64,000 nucleotides of DNA from a bacterium BMS3Bbin08 (GCA_002897775.1 BDTR01000045.1:62001-126000), one strand, 5' to 3'. Positions 17,623 to 26,150 are shown, numbered from the stretch's first letter. Notes: generated by a model from the sequence alone, not told the origin. Translations and numbers: made by a program.

Positions 17623-19962
17623 ATGGCGAAACTTAAAAATGTAAACGAATTAAGAGAGCTCAGGGAAAAACTCAAGGCAGAGACCTTTAAGCCGGACACC
17701 CTGAGGGCGCGGGTCTGCTGTGGAACCGCCTGTACCGCGACCGGGGCCCATAAGCTCATTGACAGGTTCAAAAAGGAAGCATCCGGCAGTGGCGTTGATC
17801 TTGAGATAGTATCAACTGGATGTCAGGGGATATGCCAGAAGGGCCCAGTTCTGAAAGTAGAGCCCATGGACATTTTCTACCAGAGGACAAAACCCAAACA
17901 CGTTCCCTGGATCATGAGTTATTCAATGCTGGGCAACATGCCATACAGGCAGGGGCTGTACCGGGACAATTTCTTAAGCGAACCTGTCACGGAGATTACA
18001 GAAATTCCATTTTATAAGAAGCAGAAGCGGATAGCCCTCAGGAACAATGGAATTATTGATCCGCGCAATATAAATCACTTCATTGCGGTAGGCGGTTACG
18101 CGGGCCTTGAAAAGGCCCTATTCTCAATGACTCCAGATCAGGTCCTTGAGGAAGTCGACAAGGCTAATCTCAGAGGAAGAGGAGGCGCCGGTTTTCCTGC
18201 CGGAAAGAAATGGGCGCATACCCAAAAGGCGCCGGGTGATATAAAGCTTGTGATTGCCAATGGTGACGAAGGAGACCCCGGAGCCTTTATGGACAGATCT
18301 ATTATGGAGGGTGACCCTCACAGTCTTTTAGAAGGCATGCTCATTAATGCCTACGCGATAGGAGCGCGGTACGGGATCGTTTATGTAAGACATGAATATC
18401 CTCTGGCTGTCAAGAACCTGCAGACAGCCATAGACCAGGCTGAGGAACTGGGGTTGCTTGGAAAAAACATACTTGGCACGGATTTTAGTCTTACCATAAA
18501 TATCAGAGAAGGCGCCGGAGCCTTTGTATGCGGTGAGTCCACAGCGCTTGTCGCGTCTATTGAAGGTGAAAGAGGTTTTCCAAGGCCAAGGCCTCCCAGA
18601 CTTTCAGAACCGGGCGGAGGCCCCTGGGGATACCCGAGCAGCCTTAACAATATAGAAACGTTTGCCAATGTCCCTGTCATTATTGAGAAGGGTTCGGACT
18701 ATTTCCTCTCGATCGGGACAAAGAATTCATCAGGAACAAAGGTCTTTGCTCTTACAGGCAAAGTAAAAAATACCGGTCTGGTTGAAGTCCCAATGGGAAT
18801 CACCCTTAGAGAGATTATTTTTGATATAGGCGGAGGAATACTGGGAGACAAAGAATTTAAGGCCGTACAGACAGGCGGGCCTTCCGGAGGCTGTATTCCT
18901 GCCGAACACCTGGACCTGCCTGTTGATTTTGATTCACTCTGGTCTGTTGGATCAATGATGGGTTCAGGCGGTATGGTCGTTATGGATGAAGATACGTGTA
19001 TGGTTGACGTAGCCAAATTCTTCCTCTCATTTACACAGTCGGAATCGTGCGGTAAATGCCCGCCGTGCAGGATCGGGACGTACCAGATGCTTCAGATACT
19101 CGAAAGGATTACCTCGGGACAGGGCAGGAAGGGTGATGTAAGGAGACTTGTTGACCTGGGGACATATATTCAACGAGGTTCTCTCTGCGGACTTGGAAAC
19201 AGCGCGCCGAATCCTGTGCTAAGCACTATAAAATACTTCCGGGAAGAATACGAAGAGCATATTTATGAAAAGTACTGCAAAGCTAATGTTTGCAAAGGAA
19301 TGGGGGCTTTTGTAATAGATCAGAACGCGTGTATACGCTGCGGTTTGTGCGAAGAGGCCTGTGCCTTTGGCGCTGTAACCGAAACAAGGGAAAGATATAA
19401 GATAGATCGCACAGCCTGCACCCAGTGCAAAGCGTGTTATACCGCGTGTCCGGTCAATGCCGTACTGATCAAGAAACCAAGGCATGTAGCTCTTGAAGCT
19501 ATATTGAAAGTACCGACGGCAGATATTGAAATTATAGATAGGAGGGCCAAAATGATTTTAAGGGATATTGTAAGCAAAAAACCGTCTGAAATATTCACCG
19601 TTACTCAGGACCAGCAGGCTGACGCAGCCGTAAAACTGATGACCGAGAAAAAGATCAGTAACGTTCTGGTTATCGACGAAGGCGGAAAATTGACAGGGAT
19701 CGTTACTGAAAGAGATATCGTTCGATGCATTCATAATAAAGTTTCCATTGATAAAGTCCAAATCAAGGATGTAATGACCAAAAATGTAATTACTTTTGAT
19801 CCTTCTTTGGGGATCGGCGCGGCACTGCAGATCGTTGCCAAAGAAAAAATTCGCCATCTGCCTATAGTTGAGAAAGACAAACTGTTGGGAATCATTACAT
19901 ACAGGGATTTAATCTCACATGTACTTCCTGAAATAATATACATGGCAGAGGAAGTTTACTGA
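17623..19962 (+). CDS. NuoF/HndC-like flavoprotein subunit fused to a C-terminal CBS pair
   Basis: A 779-residue NAD(P)H-oxidising subunit. In order: N-terminal thioredoxin-like [2Fe-2S] domain (CCGTACTATG relative CCGTAC, GCQGIC), FMN/NAD domain with RGRGGAGFPAGKKW and CGESTALVASIEG, SLBB region, the NuoF iron-sulfur motif ESCGKCPPCRIG, a two-[4Fe-4S] ferredoxin (CIRCGLCEEAC, CTQCKACYTAC), and then two CBS motifs from about residue 644. HndC/HydB proteins normally end at the ferredoxin; the CBS pair is extra and could bind adenosine nucleotides as an energy sensor. A strong in-frame internal ribosome-binding site precedes the CBS part (separate entry). Partner of the NuoE- and NuoG-like subunits here. 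Confidence 0.92.
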   Translation: MAKLKNVNELRELREKLKAETFKPDTLRARVCCGTACTATGAHKLIDRFKKEASGSGVDLEIVSTGCQGICQKGPVLKVEPMDIFYQRTKPKHVPWIMSYSMLGNMPYRQGLYRDNFLSEPVTEITEIPFYKKQKRIALRNNGIIDPRNINHFIAVGGYAGLEKALFSMTPDQVLEEVDKANLRGRGGAGFPAGKKWAHTQKAPGDIKLVIANGDEGDPGAFMDRSIMEGDPHSLLEGMLINAYAIGARYGIVYVRHEYPLAVKNLQTAIDQAEELGLLGKNILGTDFSLTINIREGAGAFVCGESTALVASIEGERGFPRPRPPRLSEPGGGPWGYPSSLNNIETFANVPVIIEKGSDYFLSIGTKNSSGTKVFALTGKVKNTGLVEVPMGITLREIIFDIGGGILGDKEFKAVQTGGPSGGCIPAEHLDLPVDFDSLWSVGSMMGSGGMVVMDEDTCMVDVAKFFLSFTQSESCGKCPPCRIGTYQMLQILERITSGQGRKGDVRRLVDLGTYIQRGSLCGLGNSAPNPVLSTIKYFREEYEEHIYEKYCKANVCKGMGAFVIDQNACIRCGLCEEACAFGAVTETRERYKIDRTACTQCKACYTACPVNAVLIKKPRHVALEAILKVPTADIEIIDRRAKMILRDIVSKKPSEIFTVTQDQQADAAVKLMTEKKISNVLVIDEGGKLTGIVTERDIVRCIHNKVSIDKVQIKDVMTKNVITFDPSLGIGAALQIVAKEKIRHLPIVEKDKLLGIITYRDLISHVLPEIIYMAEEVY
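19538..19554 (+). promoter_or_regulatory. Internal in-frame ribosome-binding site and ATG at the CBS boundary
   Basis: ATAGGAGGG sits six to seven bases before an ATG (19552) in the same frame as the NuoF-like ORF, at codon 644, exactly where the CBS pair begins. Translation from it would yield a free 136-residue CBS protein. No stop codon separates the two, so either the fusion is read through with an internal start, or an ancestral separate gene has fused and kept its start signal. Confidence 0.6.
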
Positions 19963-19970
19963 GGTTGAAA

Positions 19971-20567
19971 ATGAGTGAAAAGAAAATAATTAAAGTAGAC
20001 GACATAAAGAATGAAGCAGATAAAAGGGACTGCCCTGTTGAGCGGGCGGTGTATTATGTTGAAGAGTTTTTGGCGGGCCCTATGTGCGGCAAGTGTTTTC
20101 CGTGCGCTCTGGGTAGTTATGAGGCAAGGATCATTTTATACAATATTATAGAAAACAAGGGCTCTGAAGCGGATATGATTAACCTTAACGAAATCGCTAA
20201 AGAGATGCTTATCAGCTCAAGATGCAAGAAAGGTAAAGACACTGCCCGATATATTCTGGAATGGATGGGGACCGATGTGTTTGATAAACATATAAAAGGT
20301 GTATGCCCTTCGAGAACATGCGCTGCTTTTATTGAGTACAGGATCATAAATGAAAATTGCACTGCGTGTGGGATCTGCAAGGATATATGTGATTACAAAG
20401 CGATTTATGGAGAAAAGGTAAAGCCTTTTATAAACAGATTTCAGCCTTTTGAGATCAGGCAGCAAAAGTGTGTTAAGTGCGGTGAATGTATGAAAGTCTG
20501 CCCTACAGGGACAATAAAACTGCTGTCAGTCAAAGAAACGGCTGAAAAAGTAAAAATAGGAGCTTAA
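19971..20567 (+). CDS. NuoF-tail-like iron-sulfur protein (NADH_4Fe4S domain plus two [4Fe-4S])
   Basis: A 198-residue electron carrier with no flavin domain. The N-terminal half repeats the NuoF motif as MCGKCFPCALG with a later RCKKGKDTARY and CPSRTC; the C-terminal half is a ferredoxin with CTACGICKDIC and CVKCGECMKVC. It looks like a detached copy of the C-terminal third of NuoF. Start at ATG 19971 (GAGG upstream) is preferred over the TTG at 19965. It directly follows the NuoF/CBS stop by eight bases, so it is cotranscribed. Likely a ferredoxin-like link between the flavoprotein and another enzyme; partner unknown. Confidence 0.8.
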   Translation: MSEKKIIKVDDIKNEADKRDCPVERAVYYVEEFLAGPMCGKCFPCALGSYEARIILYNIIENKGSEADMINLNEIAKEMLISSRCKKGKDTARYILEWMGTDVFDKHIKGVCPSRTCAAFIEYRIINENCTACGICKDICDYKAIYGEKVKPFINRFQPFEIRQQKCVKCGECMKVCPTGTIKLLSVKETAEKVKIGA

Positions 20568-20569
20568 TA

Positions 20570-20640
20570 ACAATTTTAGATTGCAGATCGCAAATTTTAG
20601 ATCGTGAAGTTATAAATCATAAATCATAAATCTGAAATTT
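20570..20640 (+). repeat. Short-word inverted repeat before the NuoG-like gene
   Basis: TTTTAGATTGCAGATC and TTTTAGATCG on the left face ATAAATCATAAATCATAAATCTG on the right. Short AT-rich words in inverted orientation, same style as the other gaps. No gene. Confidence 0.45.
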
Positions 20641-20656
20641 ACCGGGGGGTTTTTAA

Positions 20657-22681
20657 ATGTCTAAAAAAGTTACTCTAAAAATAGATGGTAAAGAGGTAAA
20701 TGTTCCCGGGGAGGCAAATCTTATTGAAGCCGCCGGGTCAGTCGGCATTCATATCCCTAATTTGTGCTACCTGAAGGGCATGAGAGGTATTGGCGCGTGC
20801 AGACTCTGCCTCGTGGAGATTGAGGGGCTGAAGGCGCCCATGATAGCCTGTACGACAAGAGCAAAAGATGGGATGGTTGTTAATACCAAAACTGAAAAGG
20901 TTGAAGAAGTCAGAAAATTCGTGATAGACCTTATCCTTTCTATGCACCCCCTTGACTGTATGACCTGCACAAAGGCGGGCGTATGCAACCTTCAGCAGTA
21001 CGCGTATGATTTTGAACTGCAGGAATCCAATTTCACAAGAAAGAAGTTCGGTTACCCCACTGATGAGGCCAACCCGTTCATAAAGAGAGATCCTGATTAT
21101 TGCATACTCTGCGGCAGATGCGTAAGACTCTGTAAGGAACAGGGAACAAATGTCCTTGATTTCATGGGCAGGGGCGTTGGCGCGAAGATCGTTACAGCGC
21201 AGGACAAGCCTCTTCAGGAATCGGAGTGTACATTTTGCGGAAGCTGTGTTGACGCCTGCCCTGTTAACGCGCTTCTTGAGGCCGACAGGTGGAGAAAAGG
21301 CCGTGAGTGGGAGTATACGAAAACAAGGTCCGCGTGCCTTTTATGCGGCAATGGATGCGACATTACAGTAAGCACAAATGACGGCGGTATAGTCAAAATA
21401 AATGCGGAAGCTGATGAAGGCTCTGTTGAAAAATATATCTGTTCCAGGGGAAGGTTTGGTTTTGATTCAATTACGTCGGACGCACGGGTCACAGTTCCAA
21501 TGAAAAAGGTCGGCAATGAGCTTCAGGAAACCACATGGAAGGACGCTTTGAAGATAGTCGCCGACACGCTGAAAAAATCCGGGAAGAACACCGGTTTCAT
21601 AAGCACCGGCGGCATACTTAATCAGGACGCGTTCATACTGTCGAAGCTGACCTCAGATGTTATTAAAACAAAGAATGTCGACACAACTGTCAGTCTTTAC
21701 GCGGACGCGGATTCCATGAAACATTCGGATTCAGTGGATATGGACGGTGCGGATGTGATCGTGATTGCGGGGCTCGATCCCTCGCAGTGGAAAAAGGTCC
21801 ACCCCGCGCTTGACGCGGTATTAAGGAAAAGAGCTGCAAGGGGAGCCAGGCTTATCGTGATAAATTCCGGCGAGACAGCGGTCTCATCAATCGCCGGCGT
21901 AAATATGCGGGCTGACGAGGCATCAGCGCTGAGCCAGATAGCAAAGGCCCTGATCAATAAAGGAAGCAAACCGGGTAAGGACCTGGCTTCAGCCGTTTCA
22001 AAGGTAAAGGCGTCAGAAGAGGCTGACAAGGCCGCTGACATGATCGCCGGGGCGGGCTCTCCAATTATATTTACAGCCCCTTCCCTTTTTAGGGCCGCAA
22101 AGAACATATCATTGCTGATAAAGGACCTGAAGGTTGTTGCGGTTCCTCTTGAGGCGAACGCGCGCGGCGTTGTCGCGATGGGTCTTAATACCGGGGGCAA
22201 GACTTATGCTGAAATGACCGGGGGAACGGTTGACGTTCTCTACGCGGTTGGAGAAGTGCCTGTGTCCAAGAGGCCGCCAAAGGTGAAGTTCCTGGTCGCC
22301 CAGACGCCGTATATGACCGAGCTCGCGAAACAGGCTGATGTTGTGCTGCCCGCCGCGACTTATCTTGAGTCCAGGGGGACCATAACAAACTACCTCGGCA
22401 AGGTAAAGGACGTTTCCAGAGTGACTGATTTGCCCGGTGTGTCCAAACAGCACAAGGACATATTTATTGAGCTTTCCAAAATGATCGGCAAGGCCCTGAA
22501 GGAGTCTGCCTCCACCATAAAAAGCGCGTTTGAGGTGAGCGCGAAGCCAGGGTTCAGCCCGTTCGAGAAAAAGAAAGGGCTTGATATTGACCCGTCAGGA
22601 TTTGTGGACGCGATCAACGCATCCGTCACCAACAATTCAAGACTGCTGTGGCTTAAAGAAACAGAAAAGACCGCGGTCTGA
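20657..22681 (+). CDS. NuoG-like iron-sulfur/molybdopterin-fold subunit
   Basis: A 674-residue subunit with an N-terminal [2Fe-2S] domain (GACRLC), the His-Cys cluster segment HPLDCMTCTKAGVCNLQ, a two-[4Fe-4S] ferredoxin (CILCGRCVRLC, CTFCGSCVDAC) and a molybdopterin-oxidoreductase-type domain with its own cluster (CLLCGNGC...CSRG). The C-terminal part is short and has no visible catalytic Cys/Sec of formate dehydrogenase, so it resembles NuoG, where the fold is structural. There is no H-cluster sequence, so it is not an [FeFe]-hydrogenase. Last gene of the CODH/ACS-linked electron-transfer series. Confidence 0.88.
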   Translation: MSKKVTLKIDGKEVNVPGEANLIEAAGSVGIHIPNLCYLKGMRGIGACRLCLVEIEGLKAPMIACTTRAKDGMVVNTKTEKVEEVRKFVIDLILSMHPLDCMTCTKAGVCNLQQYAYDFELQESNFTRKKFGYPTDEANPFIKRDPDYCILCGRCVRLCKEQGTNVLDFMGRGVGAKIVTAQDKPLQESECTFCGSCVDACPVNALLEADRWRKGREWEYTKTRSACLLCGNGCDITVSTNDGGIVKINAEADEGSVEKYICSRGRFGFDSITSDARVTVPMKKVGNELQETTWKDALKIVADTLKKSGKNTGFISTGGILNQDAFILSKLTSDVIKTKNVDTTVSLYADADSMKHSDSVDMDGADVIVIAGLDPSQWKKVHPALDAVLRKRAARGARLIVINSGETAVSSIAGVNMRADEASALSQIAKALINKGSKPGKDLASAVSKVKASEEADKAADMIAGAGSPIIFTAPSLFRAAKNISLLIKDLKVVAVPLEANARGVVAMGLNTGGKTYAEMTGGTVDVLYAVGEVPVSKRPPKVKFLVAQTPYMTELAKQADVVLPAATYLESRGTITNYLGKVKDVSRVTDLPGVSKQHKDIFIELSKMIGKALKESASTIKSAFEVSAKPGFSPFEKKKGLDIDPSGFVDAINASVTNNSRLLWLKETEKTAV

Positions 22682-22732
22682 GAATTTAATATGTACTATG
22701 AGCCATGAGCTACGAGCTATGAGCTGATCAGA

Positions 22733-23245
22733 ATGGCTTATCTTCTCATTGACGGCTATAACCTCATCGGCACAGCCCACCATGACCTTGAAGCCGCGCG
22801 CAATGACCTCGTAGAAAAACTCTGCAGGTATTCCGGGCTCAGGGGACATGACATTACAGTGGTGTTTGACGGCTGGAAGAACGGCCTGCCGGTCGAGAAC
22901 AGTCACAGGATCGGCAGAACCACTGTTATATATTCAAAGCTCGGAGAAAAAGCGGATTCAGTTATTAAAAGAATCCTGTCTGATGGAGAAAGTCCGTGGA
23001 TCGTTGTAAGTTCGGACAGGGAGATATCAGACTTTGCCGACAGAAAAGACTACAGTCCGGTCACTGCGGATGAGTTTGAGAGCAGACTTTATGCGGGCCT
23101 GCGTGCGATAACAGACGAGGATACAGCCGGGGAGCCTGATGTTTATGATAACGGTGCCCCGGATCTGCCTGCGAGGCGGAAAGGCAATCCAAGGAAGAGA
23201 TCAAAAAAACAGACGAAGAAGCTCCGCGCCCTGCGTAAACTCTAG
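22733..23245 (+). CDS. NYN (YacP-like) PIN-fold nuclease domain protein
   Basis: A 170-residue protein with the NYN/PIN signature LLIDGYNLIG at residues 4-13, VVFDGWKNG and VSSDREISDFA, placing the metal-binding aspartates as in YacP/Rae1-type ribonucleases. The C-terminus is strongly basic (RKGNPRKRSKKQTKK), suited to RNA contact. It follows the NuoG-like gene by 50 bases of repeat DNA and is probably a housekeeping RNA-processing enzyme rather than part of C1 metabolism. Confidence 0.85.
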   Translation: MAYLLIDGYNLIGTAHHDLEAARNDLVEKLCRYSGLRGHDITVVFDGWKNGLPVENSHRIGRTTVIYSKLGEKADSVIKRILSDGESPWIVVSSDREISDFADRKDYSPVTADEFESRLYAGLRAITDEDTAGEPDVYDNGAPDLPARRKGNPRKRSKKQTKKLRALRKL

Positions 23246-23501
23246 GATATTTTAAATACAACCTGAAATCTCTGATTGCACAGATAACATTTGGATTATA
23301 CAGATGTTGTTTTCTTTCTACTTTTCGCTTACTTTGATGGTTAGTTCAAAAATTCAGTGTTTTCAGTGTACTCAGTGGTTTAATGTCAGTAGTCTGTAGA
23401 CCGTTGTCAGTAGATATTTTTTTCAGCGTATTCAGTGGTTACGATTCTCTATTCACTATTCACTATTCACTATTCACGGTAATTTATTCAGTAGTTAGCG
23501 G
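23246..23501 (+). repeat. Low-complexity tandem words (TATTCAC, TTCAGTG)
   Basis: No gene seen. The stretch consists of degenerate CAGTGTTTTCAGTG and CTATTCACTATTCAC tandem words, similar to gaps at 62384-62522 and 63537-63724. It separates two convergent transcription units, but no clear terminator hairpin with a T-tract was found. Confidence 0.55.
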
Positions 23502-24197
23502 TTAGTTCCGGAGGAATTTTTTCAGACCGTCGACGTTTATCAATATCCTGTTTTTAGATGATCTTACCATGCCCTGCTTCTGGAACTTGCTCATCGTCCT
23601 TATACACGTTTCCACGGTCGTTCCCACCATTTCTGATATTTCCTGCCTGGTAAGCGGGAAGTTGATCTTTGAGTAATCCCCTTCCCTGGAGCCTACCTTT
23701 TCAGAGAGCTTAAGAAGCAGTGACGCGACCCTTCTCTCAACACGCTCGGTCGCCATATTCTTTAACATCTCATGGGCATCCCTGAGTTTGTCGCTGAAAT
23801 ATTTAACCGTCTCAAGTTTGAGAATGGGGTATTCTTCCATGATCGACAAAAGGTCCTTTCTGCTTATCCTGATGGCTGTCACCTTTTCCATAGCCTGTGC
23901 GGTCGCCGGAAAAGGCCTGTTATCAAGCACGGCCACACCACCGAATATATCTCCAGGGGACATAAGCTCAAGGATTATATCCTTGCCCATTACAGTATGT
24001 TTCAGCACCTTGACCTGTCCTTTAGCAACAATGTAGAACCAGTCAGAAGGGTCACCCTCCATAAATATATGGTCATTGTTCTTAAATTCGAGCTTTTCAA
24101 AGAAAGCACTTACTTTTTCCACTTCCGCCTGTGTCAGACAGGAGAAAACACGGCTTTTCTTCAGGGTCGCGATTACTTCAGGATCCTTTTTGCTCAT
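23502..24197 (-). CDS. Crp/Fnr-family transcriptional regulator
   Basis: A 231-residue regulator with an N-terminal cyclic-nucleotide-binding fold (HIFMEGDPSDWFYIVAKG, MSPGDIFGG), a dimerisation helix around residues 120-145 and a C-terminal winged helix-turn-helix (LTRQEISEMVGTTVETCIRT). There is no N-terminal cysteine cluster of Fnr type, so it does not look like an iron-sulfur oxygen sensor; the effector is unknown. AAGGAAC precedes the ATG. It overlaps the upstream DUF2007 gene by 20 bases, so the two form an operon transcribed away from the cytochrome gene. Confidence 0.92.
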   Translation of the reverse strand: MSKKDPEVIATLKKSRVFSCLTQAEVEKVSAFFEKLEFKNNDHIFMEGDPSDWFYIVAKGQVKVLKHTVMGKDIILELMSPGDIFGGVAVLDNRPFPATAQAMEKVTAIRISRKDLLSIMEEYPILKLETVKYFSDKLRDAHEMLKNMATERVERRVASLLLKLSEKVGSREGDYSKINFPLTRQEISEMVGTTVETCIRTMSKFQKQGMVRSSKNRILINVDGLKKFLRN

Positions 24198-24414
24198 CTG
24201 TTCCTTTCATGATGTTTAACAGTTCCTTTGCCCTGTTAAGATCCTTTTTTTTGACAAGAATCTTTACCTCCCCCATCCTGCCTATACTTACGGGGTACGG
24301 CCTGACCTTTAATGAATTAACTACAAGATCAATACCTTCTGCTTCCAGAATATTCCTGATTATTTCAACTTCTGTATCATCGTACGTTACAAGGAGCTCA
24401 ACCCATTCGTTCAT
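24178..24414 (-). CDS. DUF2007-type small putative signal-transducing protein
   Basis: A 78-residue protein with the pattern WVELLVTYDDTEVEIIRNIL - EAEGI - GEVKILVKKKDLNRAKELL, matching the DUF2007 ferredoxin-like fold (related to PII-type folds). The role is not established. It overlaps the start of the Crp/Fnr gene and is probably cotranscribed with it. The region just upstream is a MITE-like hairpin (24424-24522), which must be traversed by or contain the promoter. Confidence 0.75.
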   Translation of the reverse strand: MNEWVELLVTYDDTEVEIIRNILEAEGIDLVVNSLKVRPYPVSIGRMGEVKILVKKKDLNRAKELLNIMKGTDEQKGS

Positions 24415-24423
24415 ATGCGATTT

Positions 24424-24522
24424 ACCCCGTTAAAAGAAAGCCTTCAATGAAACCGGAGGTTAAAAAATCTGCTGAAGTCGGTGGTCTAAAGCCACCGACA
24501 CGCGACACTTTTTTAACGGGGT
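24424..24522. repeat. MITE-like element with 12-bp terminal inverted repeats, family R4
   Basis: ACCCCGTTAAAA at the left end is repeated exactly as TTTTAACGGGGT at the right end, bounding 99 bases. Inside is a second hairpin, GTCGGTGG-TCTAAAG-CCACCGAC. A partial copy (ACCCCGTTA, GCCGCCGACAAAGTCGGTGG) occurs at 32978-33012. There is no room for a transposase, so it would be a non-autonomous element or a regulatory hairpin. Confidence 0.65.
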
Positions 24523-24738
24523 TTAGTTTCGACGTCCTTAAATTACAAAAATTATAGCATATTTCAAATAAATACAGAATTTACAATATTTCAGGAGTTC
24601 TCTATCCAGTAAATCTCCGGGTGAACATTGCCTGACATCCCCTTCTTATCTAGTAACGAATTGAAAAAATTATAAGCTTATTTTCTGATAATAGATTGAA
24701 CAATAAAGTTTTTTAATTATAATATTATCAATATTACC

Positions 24739-24769
24739 TTGACAGGGAGAGCATTAATTGGTTTATAAT
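24739..24769 (+). promoter_or_regulatory. Candidate sigma-70-type promoter for the cytochrome gene
   Basis: TTGACA (24739-24744) and TATAAT (24764-24769) are both consensus, but the spacer is 19 bases, longer than the 17-base optimum. It lies about 100 bases ahead of the cytochrome ATG, on the far side of an AT-rich leader. Confidence 0.45.
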
Positions 24770-24866
24770 GTTTGTAGTTTTTAATAACTACTGAAAAAAC
24801 TCCCGGTTTGTTTAATTTTCATTAGGTTCAACACCTTAAACAAAAGTCATAAAAAAAGGAGGTTAT

Positions 24867-26081
24867 ATGAGGTTATTCATCGCATTAGTTTTTCTCGCCT
24901 CAATGCTCATTGTTCCTCAACTTGCAGCCGCTGACCAGGTCACAACAATTGACGAGTTAGCAGCGATGTACAACGTGGAATCATGCGCAGACTGTCATGA
25001 AGACATTCATAACGAATGGAAAGAGTCGTGGCACAGTAAAAGCATTACGGATCCGCGCGTTTTAAGAACGTGGAGAACCTTTATCCTGAGAGGGCTTGAC
25101 AAATCGGATAAAGCCAAGAGAAGTGATCTCAGAATGTGTCTTAATTGCCATATTCCTCAAATTAAGGATGCTTCAGACGATCTTGTTGTCCAGATTGCCG
25201 GCTTGGTGGTAACATCTGTTGATGACAAAAATAAGGCAAAAAGAGAAGCCGCGGAAAAGGAACTCTCAAAACTGAATATTAACTGTCTTGTCTGCCACAA
25301 GCTGAAAGGAGCGCCTGACGGCAATCCCAAGCCGGGAGAACTTTACGGGCCTAACGGGCTGGATGATGAAGATTCCCCGCACATGGAGGAACTGGGGATT
25401 AAGACAGTAAAGTCCGACATTATAAAAACTGCTGATTTCTGTGCGCGGTGTCATAACGGCTGCCAGGGACTGCCTTCATCCATATGCTCTTCAGTGGTTA
25501 CAAGCTACAATGAGCAATATGTGGCGCACGGCGGGGAAAAGACATGCCAGGACTGCCACATGCCGCAGGGTGAGGATACAAAGAGCCATAAATTCCCCGG
25601 TATCTTTGACGTGGATTTTGCGAAAACAGGAGTTGACCTTAAAATTATCGCCAATCCAACACGATATATCTACCACCTGGAGAACAGGGTCGTCCCTGCT
25701 GTGGCTATAAAAGTCGACCTGACTAACATTGCGGGGCATGAATGGCCGCATGGTTGAGTATACATACCTAAAGCGGCACTGGATGTGACCGTGAAAGACC
25801 AGAACGGCAAGATTGTTTTTTCCAAAGAAAAAGAGTACGCGCTCTATGACCTGCATTTTGCTCAAAACAAAGAAGGCTATCTCGGGCTCAATGACTGGGA
25901 TATAACCTCCATGTACCGCTCAAACTTTGGAGTTGAACCATTTGAAACCGACTCTCAGACATTTATAATTCCCCTGCCTGAGGGCACAAAATCCGTTGAT
26001 ATTAAAGCAAGTTTCAGGTTTCTATATGAGAAAGATAAGGAAGCCATATGGACCAGCGTAACTAAAAAGATCGAGTTCTAA
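24867..26081 (+). CDS. Periplasmic pentaheme c-type cytochrome, probable selenoprotein (in-frame TGA at 25755)
   Basis: A 404-codon reading frame joined across one TGA (codon 297). An N-terminal signal peptide (LFIALVFLASMLIVPQLAAA) is followed by five heme motifs: CADCH, CLNCH, CLVCH, CARCH and CQDCH. The part after the TGA stays in the same frame for 107 more codons and continues a beta-sandwich-like domain without loss of coding character; the ORF track's 25785 ORF is this tail. The context is GHEWPHG-TGA, and related multiheme cytochromes have (from memory) GHxxPxG followed by Cys, so selenocysteine is the natural reading. A possible SECIS hairpin starts 16 bases later. A simple nonsense mutation is the alternative. 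AAAGGAGG precedes the ATG; a strong terminator follows. Confidence 0.72.
25774..25791 (+). promoter_or_regulatory. Candidate bacterial SECIS hairpin
   Basis: CGGCAC-TGGAT-GTGACCG forms a six-pair stem with one bulged A and a five-base loop containing GG near its start. It begins 16 bases after the TGA, the distance range expected for bacterial SECIS elements. Found by eye and short, so only suggestive. Confidence 0.45.
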
Positions 26082-26102
26082 AGATATCAGGCTTATAGCA
26101 TG

Positions 26103-26150
26103 AAGACAGGGCCTTATTCTTAAATTTCGGAATAAGGCCCTGTCTTTTTT
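26103..26150 (+). terminator. Rho-independent terminator after the cytochrome gene
   Basis: AAGACAGGGCCTTATTC pairs perfectly with GAATAAGGCCCTGTCTT around a ten-base loop and runs straight into TTTTTT. It ends the cytochrome transcript 22 bases after the stop codon, and marks that stop, not the internal TGA, as the real gene end. Confidence 0.93.

Noticed and set aside
21697-22200. 167-aa minus-strand ORF opposite the NuoG-like gene
   Set aside because: Low-complexity shadow ORF; the plus-strand gene has clear cluster motifs.
20657-22681. Formate dehydrogenase alpha subunit
   Set aside because: N-terminal clusters fit, but no catalytic Cys/Sec motif is visible and the molybdopterin part is short; NuoG-like fits better.
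25785-26081. Track ORF treated as an independent 98-aa gene
   Set aside because: It has no ribosome-binding site, starts at an internal GTG, is in the same frame as the cytochrome ORF and continues its domain; it is the part after the in-frame TGA.
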